Source: Methylobacterium sp. E-065 (GTDB lineage Bacteria; Pseudomonadota; Alphaproteobacteria; Rhizobiales; Beijerinckiaceae). Taken from it: DNA of 64,000 bases. Below the pieces are notes generated by a model. It did no database searches. It was not told the DNA's origin and worked only from the letters and a program-made list of their open reading frames with translations. This document shows, piece after piece, positions 8,471 through 16,928 of this stretch; the first letter of the stretch is position 1; every line of letters begins with the position of its first letter. Position numbers and translations under genes: made by a program. The stretch lies in the NCBI RefSeq assembly GCF_022829605.1, contig NZ_JAKSYD010000128.1:118434-182433 (forward strand). Direction: 5' to 3'.

Positions 8471-8499
8471 CGATCCGCGTCCCCGACGGACGCGGATCG
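8471..8499 (+). terminator. hairpin after the small membrane protein gene
   Basis: A perfect 12-bp stem, CGATCCGCGTCC and GGACGCGGATCG, encloses loop CCGAC and starts 7 bases after the stop codon. No T-run follows, so it may act as a stabilising or Rho-assisted terminator. Confidence 0.6.
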
Positions 8500-8657
8500 G
8501 AGCACGCAGGGAGGTGCTGGGCATCCACTGGCCTTTGCCTGGGGTGTGCGGTCCTCTGGGCGCGCCGCGATCGGACACGATCGGCTCCCTCACGAGAGGC
8601 GAGCGGTCGGGGCACCCCAGCCACCGCGGGTTGGGCCTTGTCGTCTCGGACGAGCGC

Positions 8658-8912
8658 TCAGCCGCGCTCGCTCTGTCGGAATGCCGAAGTCCGGTGCGTG
8701 AGCAGACGGAACAGGCCGAGGCCGATCAGGCCCGTCGCGCCGGCCAGGATCACGGCTGGGCGGACGCCCGTGCGCGCCGCGGCGCGGTCGAGGGCCACCT
8801 CCACGGCCCCCGCGAGATTGGCGGCCAGCGGCACCACCTGGGTATCGAGGAACAGCTTCGGCGCCGACGGACCCGACGGCTTCTTCAGCAAGTAGTCCCG
8901 GCTGATGATCAA
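8658..8912 (-). CDS. small membrane protein, hypothetical
   Basis: It encodes 84 residues with a C-terminal hydrophobic helix (VRPAVILAGATGLIGLGLFRLL, about residues 50-71). The N-terminal part is predicted to be soluble. The family was not recognised. It is divergent from the molybdoenzyme gene at 9033, with about 120 bases between, so promoters for both probably lie at 8913-9032. ATG start at 8912-8910 with an AGG four to six bases upstream. Confidence 0.55.
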   Translation of the reverse strand: MIISRDYLLKKPSGPSAPKLFLDTQVVPLAANLAGAVEVALDRAAARTGVRPAVILAGATGLIGLGLFRLLTHRTSAFRQSERG

Positions 8913-9032
8913 GCTAACCTCCGTTAAGTTTCAATAATTCTCGCGAACAAAGCTCGGTGCCCACGGTTTCGACGGAGAACGCTGTGACGTAGCTCGTGTA
9001 TCCCTGGATGCATCGGCCCGGAGACATCCCCC

Positions 9033-11360
9033 TTGGACAAGCCCGAATTCAAGCCGTACCGCCTGCCATCCGGGGGATGGGGCTCCGCCCTCTCGGTCGG
9101 GACCATCCTCAAGCGCGAAGGCGTGCTGGCGAGCGGTCCGATCGTGCTGAGCCGGCACAACAAGGTCGACGGCTACCAGTGCAACAGCTGCGCCTGGGTG
9201 AAGCCGGCCAGCCCGCTCCCCTTCGAGTTCTGCGAGAACGGCGCGAAGGCCGTGGCCTGGGAACTCACCGCCCATCGCTGCACGCCGGACTTCTTCGCCA
9301 CCCACACGGTCACGGAGCTGCTCGGCTGGGACGACTACCAGCTGGAGCAGACCGGCCGCCTGACCCACCCGCTCCGCTACGATGCGGCGACCGACAAATA
9401 CGTGCCGGTCTCCTGGGGCCACGCGGTCGATGAGATCGCCGGTGAGTTGCGGGCGGTCGAGGACCGGAAGAAGGGCGCGGTCTTCTACAGCTCCGGGCGC
9501 CTCTCGAACGAGGCGAGCTACCTCTACCAGCTCTTCGCGCGGCTCTACGGCAACAACAACCTGCCGGACTCGTCCAACATGTGCCACGAGACGACCTCGG
9601 TGGCCCTGCCGGTCAGCATCGGCCAGGCGGTCGGGAGCGTGACGCTCGACGACTTCGCCAAGTCTGACTGCATCATGTTCTTCGGGCAGAATCCCGGCAG
9701 CAACGCGCCGCGGATGCTGCATCCGCTGCAGGAGGCGAGCCGGCGCGGCGTCCCGATCATCACCTACAACCCCCTGCGCGAACGCGGGCTGGAGCGCTTC
9801 CTCAACCCGCAATCGCCCACCGAGATGCTCACCGGCAAGGCGACCCGGATCAGCTCGCAATATCACCAAGTGAAGGCGGGCGGCGATCTCGCGGCCCTCG
9901 CGGGCATCTGCAAGGCGGTGCTCGCCACGCATGACGCCGCCAGGGCCAAGGGCGATTCCATCCTCGACGAGGACTTCATCCGCGACAACACGAACGGATT
10001 CGAGACCTTCGCCGACTGGCTGCGCGTCCAGGACTGGGACGAACTCGAGCGCCGCTCGGGCCTGCACCGGGCCGACATGGAGTCGACCGCCCACGTCTAC
10101 TGCCATTCCCGGGCGGTCATCGGCGTCTACGGCATGGGGCTGACGCAGCATCAGGCCGGCGTCGAGACCGTGCAGATGCTGGTCAACCTCTTGCTGATGC
10201 GCGGCAATATCGGACGCGACGGGGCCGGGATCTGCCCGATCCGCGGCCACTCCAACGTGCAGGGGCAGCGCACGATGGGGATCACCGAGAAGCCCGAGCT
10301 GTTCGACCTGGACCGGCTGGGACAGCAGTTCCAGTTCGAGCCGCCGCGCGAGGCAGGCTACAACACCGTGGAGGCCTGCGAAGCGATCCTGCGGGACGAG
10401 GTCCAGGCCTTCATCATGCTGGGCGGCAACTTCGCCCGGGCGATCCCCGATCATGGCCAGATGGAGCCGGCCTGGCGCCGCCAGCGGCTGACCGTGAACG
10501 TGATCACCAAGCTCAACCGCACCGCGCTGCTGCCCGGCACGATCAGCTACATCCTGCCGGTCATCAGCCGCCTGGAGATCATCGAAACCGCCAAGGGCCA
10601 GCAGATGCTCTCGATGGAGGACACTTCGGCCTGCGTCCACGGCAACCGCGGCGTCCGGCGCCCGGCCTCACCGCACCTGATCGGTGAGATCCGGCTGATC
10701 TGCGAGCTGGCGCAGCGGGTGCTCGACCCCAATCCGCGGGTGCGCTGGGACGTCTACAGCGACGATTATGCGGAAATCCGCAGGGAGATCGGCGAGACGC
10801 TGCCGAAGTCGTTCTGGGATTACGAGCGGCGCATGTGGGAGCCGGGTGGCTTCCAGCGCGACCTGCCGGCGAAGCGGCGGGAATGGCACACGGAGTCGGG
10901 CCGGGCCATCTTCGTCACACCGACCGGGCTCGACGAGGATACCGACATGCCCGATGTCGGCCACGATATCCTGCGGCTGATGACGCTGCGCAGCAACGAC
11001 CAGTTCAACACCACGGTCTACGGCTATCACGACCGCTTCCGGGGCATCAAGAACACCCGGAAGGTGGTGCTCATGAACCGGTCCGACATCGACCGGCTCG
11101 GGCTCAAGGTCGGGCAGCCGGTGACGCTGCGGACGGTGGCGCATGACGGGATCGACCGGACGCTCTCGGGGCTGCTGGTCGTAGCCTACGACATCCCGAT
11201 CGGCTGCATCGGCGGCTATTACCCGGAATGCAACGTGCTGATGCCGATCTGGCATTACGCGATCGGCAGCAAGACCCCGGCCGCCAAGGCGATCCCCGTG
11301 ACGGTGCACGCCGACGGCGATCGGGTTCTGGAACCGCAGCTGGAATATGCCACGGGCTGA
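9033..11360 (+). CDS. FdhF/YdeP-family molybdopterin oxidoreductase
   Basis: It encodes 775 residues of the formate-dehydrogenase-H-like family that includes E. coli YdeP. The protein should bind bis-MGD molybdenum cofactor. YQCNSCAWVKP (C50, C53) is the hallmark short cysteine motif of YdeP-type enzymes. Further conserved blocks are YSSGRLSNEASYLYQLFARL, SNMCHETTSVAL (C near residue 188, the position where formate dehydrogenases have their metal-binding loop), FFGQNPGSNAPRML and, near residue 404, GRDGAGICPIRGHSNVQG. No twin-arginine signal, so cytoplasmic. TTG start at 9033, chosen because GGAGA lies eight bases upstream. No FdhD or electron-transfer subunit is adjacent. YdeP is linked to acid resistance, but the substrate of the family is not established. 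Confidence 0.88.
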   Translation: MDKPEFKPYRLPSGGWGSALSVGTILKREGVLASGPIVLSRHNKVDGYQCNSCAWVKPASPLPFEFCENGAKAVAWELTAHRCTPDFFATHTVTELLGWDDYQLEQTGRLTHPLRYDAATDKYVPVSWGHAVDEIAGELRAVEDRKKGAVFYSSGRLSNEASYLYQLFARLYGNNNLPDSSNMCHETTSVALPVSIGQAVGSVTLDDFAKSDCIMFFGQNPGSNAPRMLHPLQEASRRGVPIITYNPLRERGLERFLNPQSPTEMLTGKATRISSQYHQVKAGGDLAALAGICKAVLATHDAARAKGDSILDEDFIRDNTNGFETFADWLRVQDWDELERRSGLHRADMESTAHVYCHSRAVIGVYGMGLTQHQAGVETVQMLVNLLLMRGNIGRDGAGICPIRGHSNVQGQRTMGITEKPELFDLDRLGQQFQFEPPREAGYNTVEACEAILRDEVQAFIMLGGNFARAIPDHGQMEPAWRRQRLTVNVITKLNRTALLPGTISYILPVISRLEIIETAKGQQMLSMEDTSACVHGNRGVRRPASPHLIGEIRLICELAQRVLDPNPRVRWDVYSDDYAEIRREIGETLPKSFWDYERRMWEPGGFQRDLPAKRREWHTESGRAIFVTPTGLDEDTDMPDVGHDILRLMTLRSNDQFNTTVYGYHDRFRGIKNTRKVVLMNRSDIDRLGLKVGQPVTLRTVAHDGIDRTLSGLLVVAYDIPIGCIGGYYPECNVLMPIWHYAIGSKTPAAKAIPVTVHADGDRVLEPQLEYATG

Positions 11361-11444
11361 GCCATCGCTCTCCGGTGGCCTGCGATCGCGCGTCACGACA
11401 GGGGCTTGGCGCCGGACCCGCCGGCAACGCGATCGGGCGCGGCT

Positions 11445-11906
11445 CTAGATCTCGAGCCCCGCCACCTGCCGCAGCGCCTCGCCGGCGATCATCGCGGCAG
11501 CCACCGCCACGTTGAGGGAGCGCAGGCCCGGCCGGATCGGCACCACGATCCGGGCCTCGGCCGCCGCGTGGACCACCTCCGGGGCGCCGGCGGATTCGCG
11601 CCCGACCATCAGGCAATCGTCCGGGCGGAAGGCGAACGCCGTGTAGGGCAGGGCGCCCGCCGTGGTGGCGAGCACGAGCCTGCACCCCGCACCGGCCCGC
11701 CATGCCTCGAAGGCGGCAAAGGAGCGGTGCCGCGTGATCGCCACGTGGTCGAGGTAGTCGAGCCCCGAGCGGCGCAGGTGGCGGTCCGAGACGTCGAAGC
11801 CCGCGGGCTCGATGATCTCCACCGCGAGCCCCAGGCAGGCTGCCATGCGCAGCATCGTGCCGGTGTTCTGGGGGATGTCGGGCTGGTAGAGGGCGAGGCG
11901 CAGCAT
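11445..11906 (-). CDS. trmL: tRNA (cytidine/uridine-34 2'-O)-methyltransferase
   Basis: It methylates the 2'-O of the wobble base (C34 or cmnm5U34) in leucine tRNAs, using S-adenosylmethionine. 153 residues is the normal size for this minimal SPOUT enzyme. MLRLALYQPDIPQNTGTMLR is the typical N-terminus; LVLATTAGALPYTAFAF, VGRESAGAPEVV and VPIRPGLRSLNVAVAAAM form the knotted cofactor site. ATG at 11906-11904 chosen from that conserved start; the open frame extends far upstream without family similarity. It is divergent from the PRC-barrel gene, and convergent with the molybdoenzyme gene. Confidence 0.93.
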   Translation of the reverse strand: MLRLALYQPDIPQNTGTMLRMAACLGLAVEIIEPAGFDVSDRHLRRSGLDYLDHVAITRHRSFAAFEAWRAGAGCRLVLATTAGALPYTAFAFRPDDCLMVGRESAGAPEVVHAAAEARIVVPIRPGLRSLNVAVAAAMIAGEALRQVAGLEI

Positions 11907-12084
11907 GGCCTGGGCCTTGTGGCGGGCGGGTGCCGCCCCGTCAAAGGGCCGTCGCGCCGATGCGCAGTCGGCAAACCGCCGCGCTTTCGACCGCGCCCGG
12001 CAGATCGTGCGGAACTTAAGCTCCGCCAGAGCCTTAAGGCGGCGCCACCTTCGTCCGCGGCCCCCGACCGAAAGACCTGATCCG

Positions 12085-12588
12085 ATGCGCAAACCGCTCC
12101 TCGCCTCGGCCCTCCTGCTGGCCGGCCTCGCCACCGCCTCGGCCCAGAATGCCAGCCCGAATGCGGGCGGTGCCAGCCCCGCCACCCCGGTGCCGGGGCA
12201 GCCCGCCACCATGGCCGACAACCTGCGGCCGACCTTCGTGGTCCAGACCCCGGACGACCGGGTCGCCAGCAAGCTCATCGGCACCAGCGTGGTGAACGGC
12301 GCCAACGAGACGATCGGGCAGATCGCCGACATCGTCCTCGACGAGAAGAACGCCGTGAAATCCTGGGTGATCGGGGTCGGCGGCTTCCTGGGGATCGGCT
12401 CGAAATACGTCGCGGTCGACCCCTCGGTGGTCACGCTCAACCGGGCCGACGACAAGACCCTCCAGGCCCGGATCGACACCACCAAGGACCAGCTCCGCGC
12501 CGCGCCCGAATACATCTATCTCGGCAAGGAGCCGCCGAAGGGCGCGACCCCGGCCAACCCGGCGGGCGACCCGGCGCAGAAGCCCTGA
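12085..12588 (+). CDS. exported PRC-barrel domain protein
   Basis: It encodes 167 residues. A clear signal peptide (MRKPLLASALLLAGLATASA-Q) directs it to the periplasm. Residues about 60-125 form a PRC-barrel (ASKLIGTSVVNGANETIGQI, then GFLGIGSKYVAV). The ends are proline/alanine-rich. PRC-barrel proteins of this type are common in Hyphomicrobiales and their role is not settled; an RNA- or envelope-binding role should not be assumed. A perfect hairpin lies 20 bases after the stop. Confidence 0.82.
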   Translation: MRKPLLASALLLAGLATASAQNASPNAGGASPATPVPGQPATMADNLRPTFVVQTPDDRVASKLIGTSVVNGANETIGQIADIVLDEKNAVKSWVIGVGGFLGIGSKYVAVDPSVVTLNRADDKTLQARIDTTKDQLRAAPEYIYLGKEPPKGATPANPAGDPAQKP

Positions 12589-12608
12589 CGCCAGCCCTGA
12601 CGGACACG

Positions 12609-12640
12609 GCAAGCGGGCCGGCGACACCCGGCCCGCTTGC
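12609..12640 (+). terminator. hairpin between the PRC-barrel and SCO genes
   Basis: A perfect 13-bp stem GCAAGCGGGCCGG/CCGGCCCGCTTGC with loop CGACAC. No T-run follows. It separates the two rightward genes and probably ends the first transcript. Confidence 0.7.
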
Positions 12641-12697
12641 CTCCACGCGGCGTTCCGTGCTGTGCCCACCTCCGTCCCGAGGTCGGAGTCCGACACG

Positions 12698-13279
12698 ATG
12701 CGCCGCGCCCTCATCCCGCTCCTCGCCTTCTGCCTCGGCCTCGTCGGCATCACGGGCGCGGCGGTGTTCGCGTTCATGCCCGAGAAGGCCCCGGTGGGCG
12801 TGCCCGGCGTCGGCGGACCGTTCACGCTGGTCGATCAGGACGGCCGCACCGTCACCGAGCGCGATTTCGCGGGGGCGCCGCATCTCGTGTTCTTCGGCTT
12901 CACCCATTGCCCGGACGTCTGCCCGACGACTCTGCAGCAGGTCTCGGACGTGCTCGTCGCCCTGGGACCGAAGGCCGCCAACATGCGCGTGGCCTTCGTC
13001 ACGGTCGATCCCGAGCGCGACGACCCGGCCAGCCTGAAGACTTACCTGTCGAGCTTCGACCCGCGCATCACCGGGCTGACCGGCAGCCCCGAGCAGGTCA
13101 CCGCCACCGAGAAGGCGTATCGCGCCTATGCCCGCAAGGTCCCCGGTAAGGATGGCGACTACACGATGGAGCACACCGCCATCGTGTACGTGATGGACGC
13201 GCAGAACCGCTTCCTCGGCGCCCTGGACCTCTCCCGGCCCGCTGCCGACACCGCCGCGCAGCTCGCCAAGAAGATCTGA
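12698..13279 (+). CDS. SCO1/SenC/PrrC family copper chaperone
   Basis: It encodes 193 residues. One N-terminal membrane anchor (ALIPLLAFCLGLVGITGAAVFAF) is followed by a thioredoxin fold in the periplasm. THCPDVCPTT holds the CxxxC copper site (C71, C75), and the histidine in MEHTAIVYV is the usual third ligand. Members deliver copper to the CuA centre of cytochrome c oxidase or act as thiol reductases. The ATG at 12698 has GGAG about ten bases upstream; a GTG at 12662 is in frame but adds only non-conserved residues. No oxidase gene is adjacent. Confidence 0.93.
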   Translation: MRRALIPLLAFCLGLVGITGAAVFAFMPEKAPVGVPGVGGPFTLVDQDGRTVTERDFAGAPHLVFFGFTHCPDVCPTTLQQVSDVLVALGPKAANMRVAFVTVDPERDDPASLKTYLSSFDPRITGLTGSPEQVTATEKAYRAYARKVPGKDGDYTMEHTAIVYVMDAQNRFLGALDLSRPAADTAAQLAKKI

Positions 13280-13321
13280 GTCTCGGGGTTAGCTCAGCCT
13301 CACGCGGATAGCCCGCGTCGT

Positions 13322-13430
13322 GGTTTCGAAACGGTGAACCCTTTCGCGGGTCCAGGGCAGAGCCCTGGTACGCATCTCAGGGCTCCGCCCGGAGAACCCG
13401 CCAAAGGGCTGGAGCCCTTTGGAAACCCGG
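13322..13430 (+). repeat. 109-bp dispersed repeat, copy 1 (GGGCTCCGCCC family)
   Basis: The element begins GGTTTCGAAACGGTGAACCC and ends CCCTTTGGAAACCCGG, with internal blocks TTTCGCGGGTCCAGGGCAG, AGCCCTGG, GGGCTCCGCCC and CCGCCAAAGGGCT. The same blocks in the same order occur inverted at 42072-42176. It fills the gap between the convergent SCO and PilZ genes. Its inner palindromes (CCAGGGC/GCCCTGG) would fold in RNA. Confidence 0.88.
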
Positions 13431-13437
13431 AATCCCT

Positions 13438-14076
13438 TTACAGCGTCATCCCGGCGTGGAAGCGGTCGGCGGAGAGCGGCAGCAGGAACTGCACGCCGAA
13501 CCCGCCGTCGAAGTAGCGCACCAGCCGCCCCGGCGTGCTGCCCACGGTCACAAGCGTTCCGAGTGGCGGCACGAGCGGGCTGGCGATCGCCACGCCCGAC
13601 ATGGAGATGTCGATCAGCCGGGCCTGGACCTCGTTGCCGCCATCGATGCGCAGGGTGACCCCCGGCTGGGTCGGCACGAGGCGCTCGTGGGAGCGCCCCT
13701 CCGGCAGGCCGAGCATTTCCCGGTTGGCGAGCCATGTCAGCTGGGAGGCGAGCTTGTCGCGCTTGCGCGGGGTGGCGTTGAGCTGGACCGCGAACCCGTC
13801 CGCGCACAGGCGGGCGATCCGGCCCTCGATCCGGCCGATATGCTCGAGATAGAGCACCACTCGTTCGCCGACCTCGCCCCGGACCGCGCAGGTCAGGCGG
13901 ACGCCGCCCGGCGACATGTCCACGGTCTGGCAGGGATACTCGCGTCGATCCGCCAGCATGAAGCGGCCAAGGACGGAGACCCGAACGCGCTGGTGCCGGC
14001 GCTCGTCCGAGGCGCTGCGCGCCGGGTCGGGCGCCACACGCGGCTCCATCTCAGCGGTGAAGTCGACCGCGATCAT
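13438..14076 (-). CDS. protein with two PilZ domains (c-di-GMP receptor)
   Basis: It encodes 212 residues, cytoplasmic. The first PilZ domain (about residues 24-110) keeps both c-di-GMP signatures: RRHQR (RxxxR) and DMSPGG (D/NxSxxG). The second (about residues 130-205) has DISMSGVAI but no clear RxxxR, so it is likely a non-binding structural domain. Such tandem PilZ proteins act as effectors without an output domain, commonly for motility or surface polysaccharide. No partner is adjacent. ATG at 14076-14074. Confidence 0.85.
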   Translation of the reverse strand: MIAVDFTAEMEPRVAPDPARSASDERRHQRVRVSVLGRFMLADRREYPCQTVDMSPGGVRLTCAVRGEVGERVVLYLEHIGRIEGRIARLCADGFAVQLNATPRKRDKLASQLTWLANREMLGLPEGRSHERLVPTQPGVTLRIDGGNEVQARLIDISMSGVAIASPLVPPLGTLVTVGSTPGRLVRYFDGGFGVQFLLPLSADRFHAGMTL

Positions 14077-14225
14077 CCCGGGACTAATCCTCCTGCGCGA
14101 TCAGCAGAGTCGGAACGTAGAGCGGGACCGTTACGAAACCCTTTTTTTCCCCTCAGCGTTGTACTTGCCCATTATTATATCGCACAGCGCGAACCAGTAG
14201 GCCCGGTGCAACCCTCAGGCTTTAC

Positions 14226-14825
14226 TCAACCCCGTCCGCCGGCATGCACGACGAGGTGCCCGCGGCGCACGGGTCCCGGGTAGCCGGCGCTCGACCGGAT
14301 CGCCGGGCGCGGCGGCGGCAGGGTGTCCGGCCGGCGGCTCGGCAGGATGCGCAACGAGGTGGTCTCCGCCGTCACGATCGGGCGCAAGCCGATCCACGGG
14401 GGCGTTCCGTCGAGGCTGAGGGCACCGAGCGCCCGGACCTGGGTGCGGCCGCGGTGGCGCAGGGGCAGGAGCAGGAGTTCGAGGTCGGCCACCTCGCCCG
14501 CCGCGTTGGTCCCGCGCAGGCCCGCCACGACGCCGAGGGTGTCGTTGGCCACGATCTCGATGATCCGCCACGGGTCGACCGCCTGGGCGCCCCACAGGGC
14601 GGCGAAGGACTGGCCCTTCAATTCCCGGCCGTACAGGGCGCAGACCCGCGTGCCGGCGAGCCGGACGGTGGCTTCGCTGGCTGCCACGTCGAGTTCTAGG
14701 ATCAGGCTGTCGGCCAGGAGGTGGCGGATCTCGCCCGGCTCGATCTCGCCCCGTTCCGGGGCGGCGCGCTCGCCGCGCAGGCGCTCCCAGTAGGCGTGGA
14801 GCATGCGGCTGGTGGGATGCTTCAT
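14226..14825 (-). CDS. PAS_5 domain protein (DUF1455-like)
   Basis: It encodes 199 residues, cytoplasmic. The pattern LHAYWERLRGER, IEPGEIRHLLADSLILEL and VRLAGTRVCALYGRELKGQSF is characteristic of the PAS_5 family found throughout alphaproteobacteria, which includes Caulobacter MopJ. The C-terminal tail (after about residue 165) is proline/arginine-rich and not conserved. It presumably senses a small ligand or protein partner; no function can be given. Probably single-gene; the upstream 395-base gap holds its promoter. Confidence 0.82.
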   Translation of the reverse strand: MKHPTSRMLHAYWERLRGERAAPERGEIEPGEIRHLLADSLILELDVAASEATVRLAGTRVCALYGRELKGQSFAALWGAQAVDPWRIIEIVANDTLGVVAGLRGTNAAGEVADLELLLLPLRHRGRTQVRALGALSLDGTPPWIGLRPIVTAETTSLRILPSRRPDTLPPPRPAIRSSAGYPGPVRRGHLVVHAGGRG

Positions 14826-15221
14826 CGGTGTCCCGACTCTAAACGCCTGTGGTTCATCCCTGGATCGTTCTGGTACATCCGCGAGGCTGTAGCCGGCCGG
14901 TCCGGGCCTTCACGGCGTCCGGGCGCACGCCCCGTGCCGGCCCGTGCGCCGGCCGTACCGCTTCGGCGTCGGCGAGACAATCGCGGCCGCTGCATCCCTG
15001 ACAAACGGGCCATCGACCGACCGGACGGCCCGGCCGGGATTGTCGGCAGCCGGAGGCAGGGGAGACTTCGCAGGATGGCTGAACTGGGGCGTCTGAACTG
15101 GTATCTCCGCGTTACGATCAGTCACCACGGAGGCTTCGGCCGATCAGACAATCCGTCTTAGCCGGCTTCAATACGTCGCCGGGGCTTGCCCACCCGCCCC
15201 AAGCCCCGACATGGTGCCGCG
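14826..15221. other. intergenic region between divergent PAS_5 and rhomboid genes
   Basis: About 395 bases. Only short, GC-driven frames are present, none with a ribosome site. It must hold both divergent promoters. No repeat seen. Confidence 0.4.
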
Positions 15222-16043
15222 ATGGATGCCTCCCCCGAATTCCCGCGGCAGAGCCGCGTCCCGGTGTTCAACATGCCGGCGGTCGTCACGCTCTCGATCG
15301 GGCTGCTTCTGGCGATCCAGGCGGTGCGCGAGTTCCTGCTGCCGGATACCTGGGACATCCGCCTCGTCCTGGATCTCGCGCTGGTGCCGGCCCGCTGGAC
15401 CCTGTGGTTCGATCCCGGGCAAGCCGCCGAGGTGGTCCGCGCGGCCGGCGATTCGGGCGATCCCGGCTTGCAGGCGGCCCGGGAGGCCTTCGCCCGCTAC
15501 ATCGTGGGCGAGCACGCGTTCCAGCCCTGGACGTTCGCAACCTACGCGCTGCTCCACGGCTCGTGGATGCATGTGATCTTCAACAGCGTGTGGCTCGCCG
15601 CCTTCGGTTCGCCGGTGGCCCGCCGCTGCGGCCCCTGGCGCTACGGGCTCATCGCGCTCGCCGGCACCGCGGCGGGCGGCCTGCTGCACGTGTTGGTCGA
15701 TCCCCTGAGCGCGGGGCCCCTGGTCGGCGCCTCCGCGGGGATCTCGGCCCTGATGGCGGCTGCCGCCCGGTTCGTGTTCCAGCCGCCGGCCTCCGGCTAT
15801 GGCGGTCAGCCCTGGCAATTGCCGCCGCACCGGCCGGTCGAGACCATCCCCGAACTCCTGCGCAACCGGACGGCCGTCTCCTTCCTGGCGATCTGGCTCG
15901 TGACCAACCTGCTGTTCGGCCTCGTGAGCGTGCCGCTGGTGGGCGAGAGCGCTTCCATCGCATGGGACGCGCATCTCGGCGGGTTCATCGTCGGCTTCCT
16001 GCTGTTCCCGTTGCTCGATCTGCGGGAGACGCCGCGGGCCTGA
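15222..16043 (+). CDS. rhomboid-family intramembrane serine protease
   Basis: It encodes 273 residues with about six transmembrane helices. HGSWMHVIFN (residues 112-121) is the conserved loop, GASAG (S171) holds the catalytic serine, and AHLGG (H252) holds the catalytic histidine, so the Ser-His dyad is intact. It should cleave membrane protein segments inside the inner membrane; the substrate is unknown. ATG at 15222 chosen; an in-frame TTG at 15186 is less likely. It may be co-transcribed with the CBS gene 131 bases downstream. Confidence 0.9.
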   Translation: MDASPEFPRQSRVPVFNMPAVVTLSIGLLLAIQAVREFLLPDTWDIRLVLDLALVPARWTLWFDPGQAAEVVRAAGDSGDPGLQAAREAFARYIVGEHAFQPWTFATYALLHGSWMHVIFNSVWLAAFGSPVARRCGPWRYGLIALAGTAAGGLLHVLVDPLSAGPLVGASAGISALMAAAARFVFQPPASGYGGQPWQLPPHRPVETIPELLRNRTAVSFLAIWLVTNLLFGLVSVPLVGESASIAWDAHLGGFIVGFLLFPLLDLRETPRA

Positions 16044-16174
16044 CCACCTTGCCAATCGGGCGAAACGGCCACACACTCGCCGTATTGTGAAGGAGCCGGG
16101 GCCAACCCGGCCGACAGCGCAATCCCGGTGTCGCAGGCTGACGGCGCACCGGACGCGTTACACGGGAGAGAGCC

Positions 16175-16606
16175 ATGACCGTCGCACGCATCCTCGCCGA
16201 GAAGGGCAGCTCGGTCGTGACCGTAGCCCCCGACAAGACCCTCGAGGAGGTCATTCAGATCCTCGCCGACCGGCGCATCGGCGCCCTGGTGGTCGCTCAG
16301 GACGACGGGTCGGTGGCCGGCATCATCTCCGAACGGGACATCATGCGGGCGTTGGCCGGCCACGGGGGCTCGGCCTTCGACGCGCCGGTCTCCGCGCACA
16401 TGACCGGGAACGTCACCACCTGCGGGCGGAGCACGACGATCGAGGAGGTCATGACGCTGATGACCGAAGGCCGCTTCCGCCATGTGCCGGTCTGCGAGGA
16501 CGGGCGCCTGATCGGGCTGGTCTCGATCGGCGACGTGGTGGCGCGCAAGATCGCCACCGTCGAGGCCGAGCATCAGGCGCTGCGGGATTACATTACCATG
16601 GCGTAG
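16175..16606 (+). CDS. tandem CBS-domain protein
   Basis: It encodes 143 residues made of two CBS motifs (about 8-60 and 73-130): GALVVAQDDGSVAGIISERDIMRAL and RFRHVPVCEDGRLIGLVSIGDVV. The stand-alone pair forms a Bateman module that binds adenine nucleotides and is usually a regulator of another protein. Cytoplasmic. GGGAGAG precedes the ATG. The partner is not apparent from the context. Confidence 0.92.
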   Translation: MTVARILAEKGSSVVTVAPDKTLEEVIQILADRRIGALVVAQDDGSVAGIISERDIMRALAGHGGSAFDAPVSAHMTGNVTTCGRSTTIEEVMTLMTEGRFRHVPVCEDGRLIGLVSIGDVVARKIATVEAEHQALRDYITMA

Positions 16607-16700
16607 GCGGGCTGCGGCTCTCCCTCTCTAGCCCGCTACGAGCTGAGCTATCCAGGTCTGAGGTGTTAGTAGGCCCATCGGCCAGCCTGAAGAGGCACGG

Positions 16701-16853
16701 GTCCCCTCTCCCGTGCGGGAGAGGGACAGGGTGAGGGTCGAGAACTTTCAGAATCAGGCGCGCCCCGTCGGCACATCGATCACGTGCCCAATCCTGAGAG
16801 TTCTCATCCCTCATCCCAACCCTCTCCCGCTCGGGAGAGGGGGCCTGTTGCGC
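16701..16853 (+). repeat. 153-bp dispersed repeat, copy 1 (CCTCTCCC/GGGAGAGG family)
   Basis: It opens with GTCCCCTCTCCCG and its near-complement CGGGAGAGGGAC, then AGGGTGAGGGTCG and AACTTTCAGAAT, and ends with CAACCCTCTCCC, GGGAGAGGGGGCCTG. The copy at 22212-22364 has the same length and order with about three quarters of the bases identical. Inside the 320-base gap after the CBS gene; nothing else coding was seen there. Confidence 0.9.
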
Positions 16854-16928
16854 CCCTACATCAACGGTGTGCCCCGCACCTGCATCGCCCGCAGCCAGCG
16901 GGGCGAGGGAAGGGAGGATTGTCCATCC

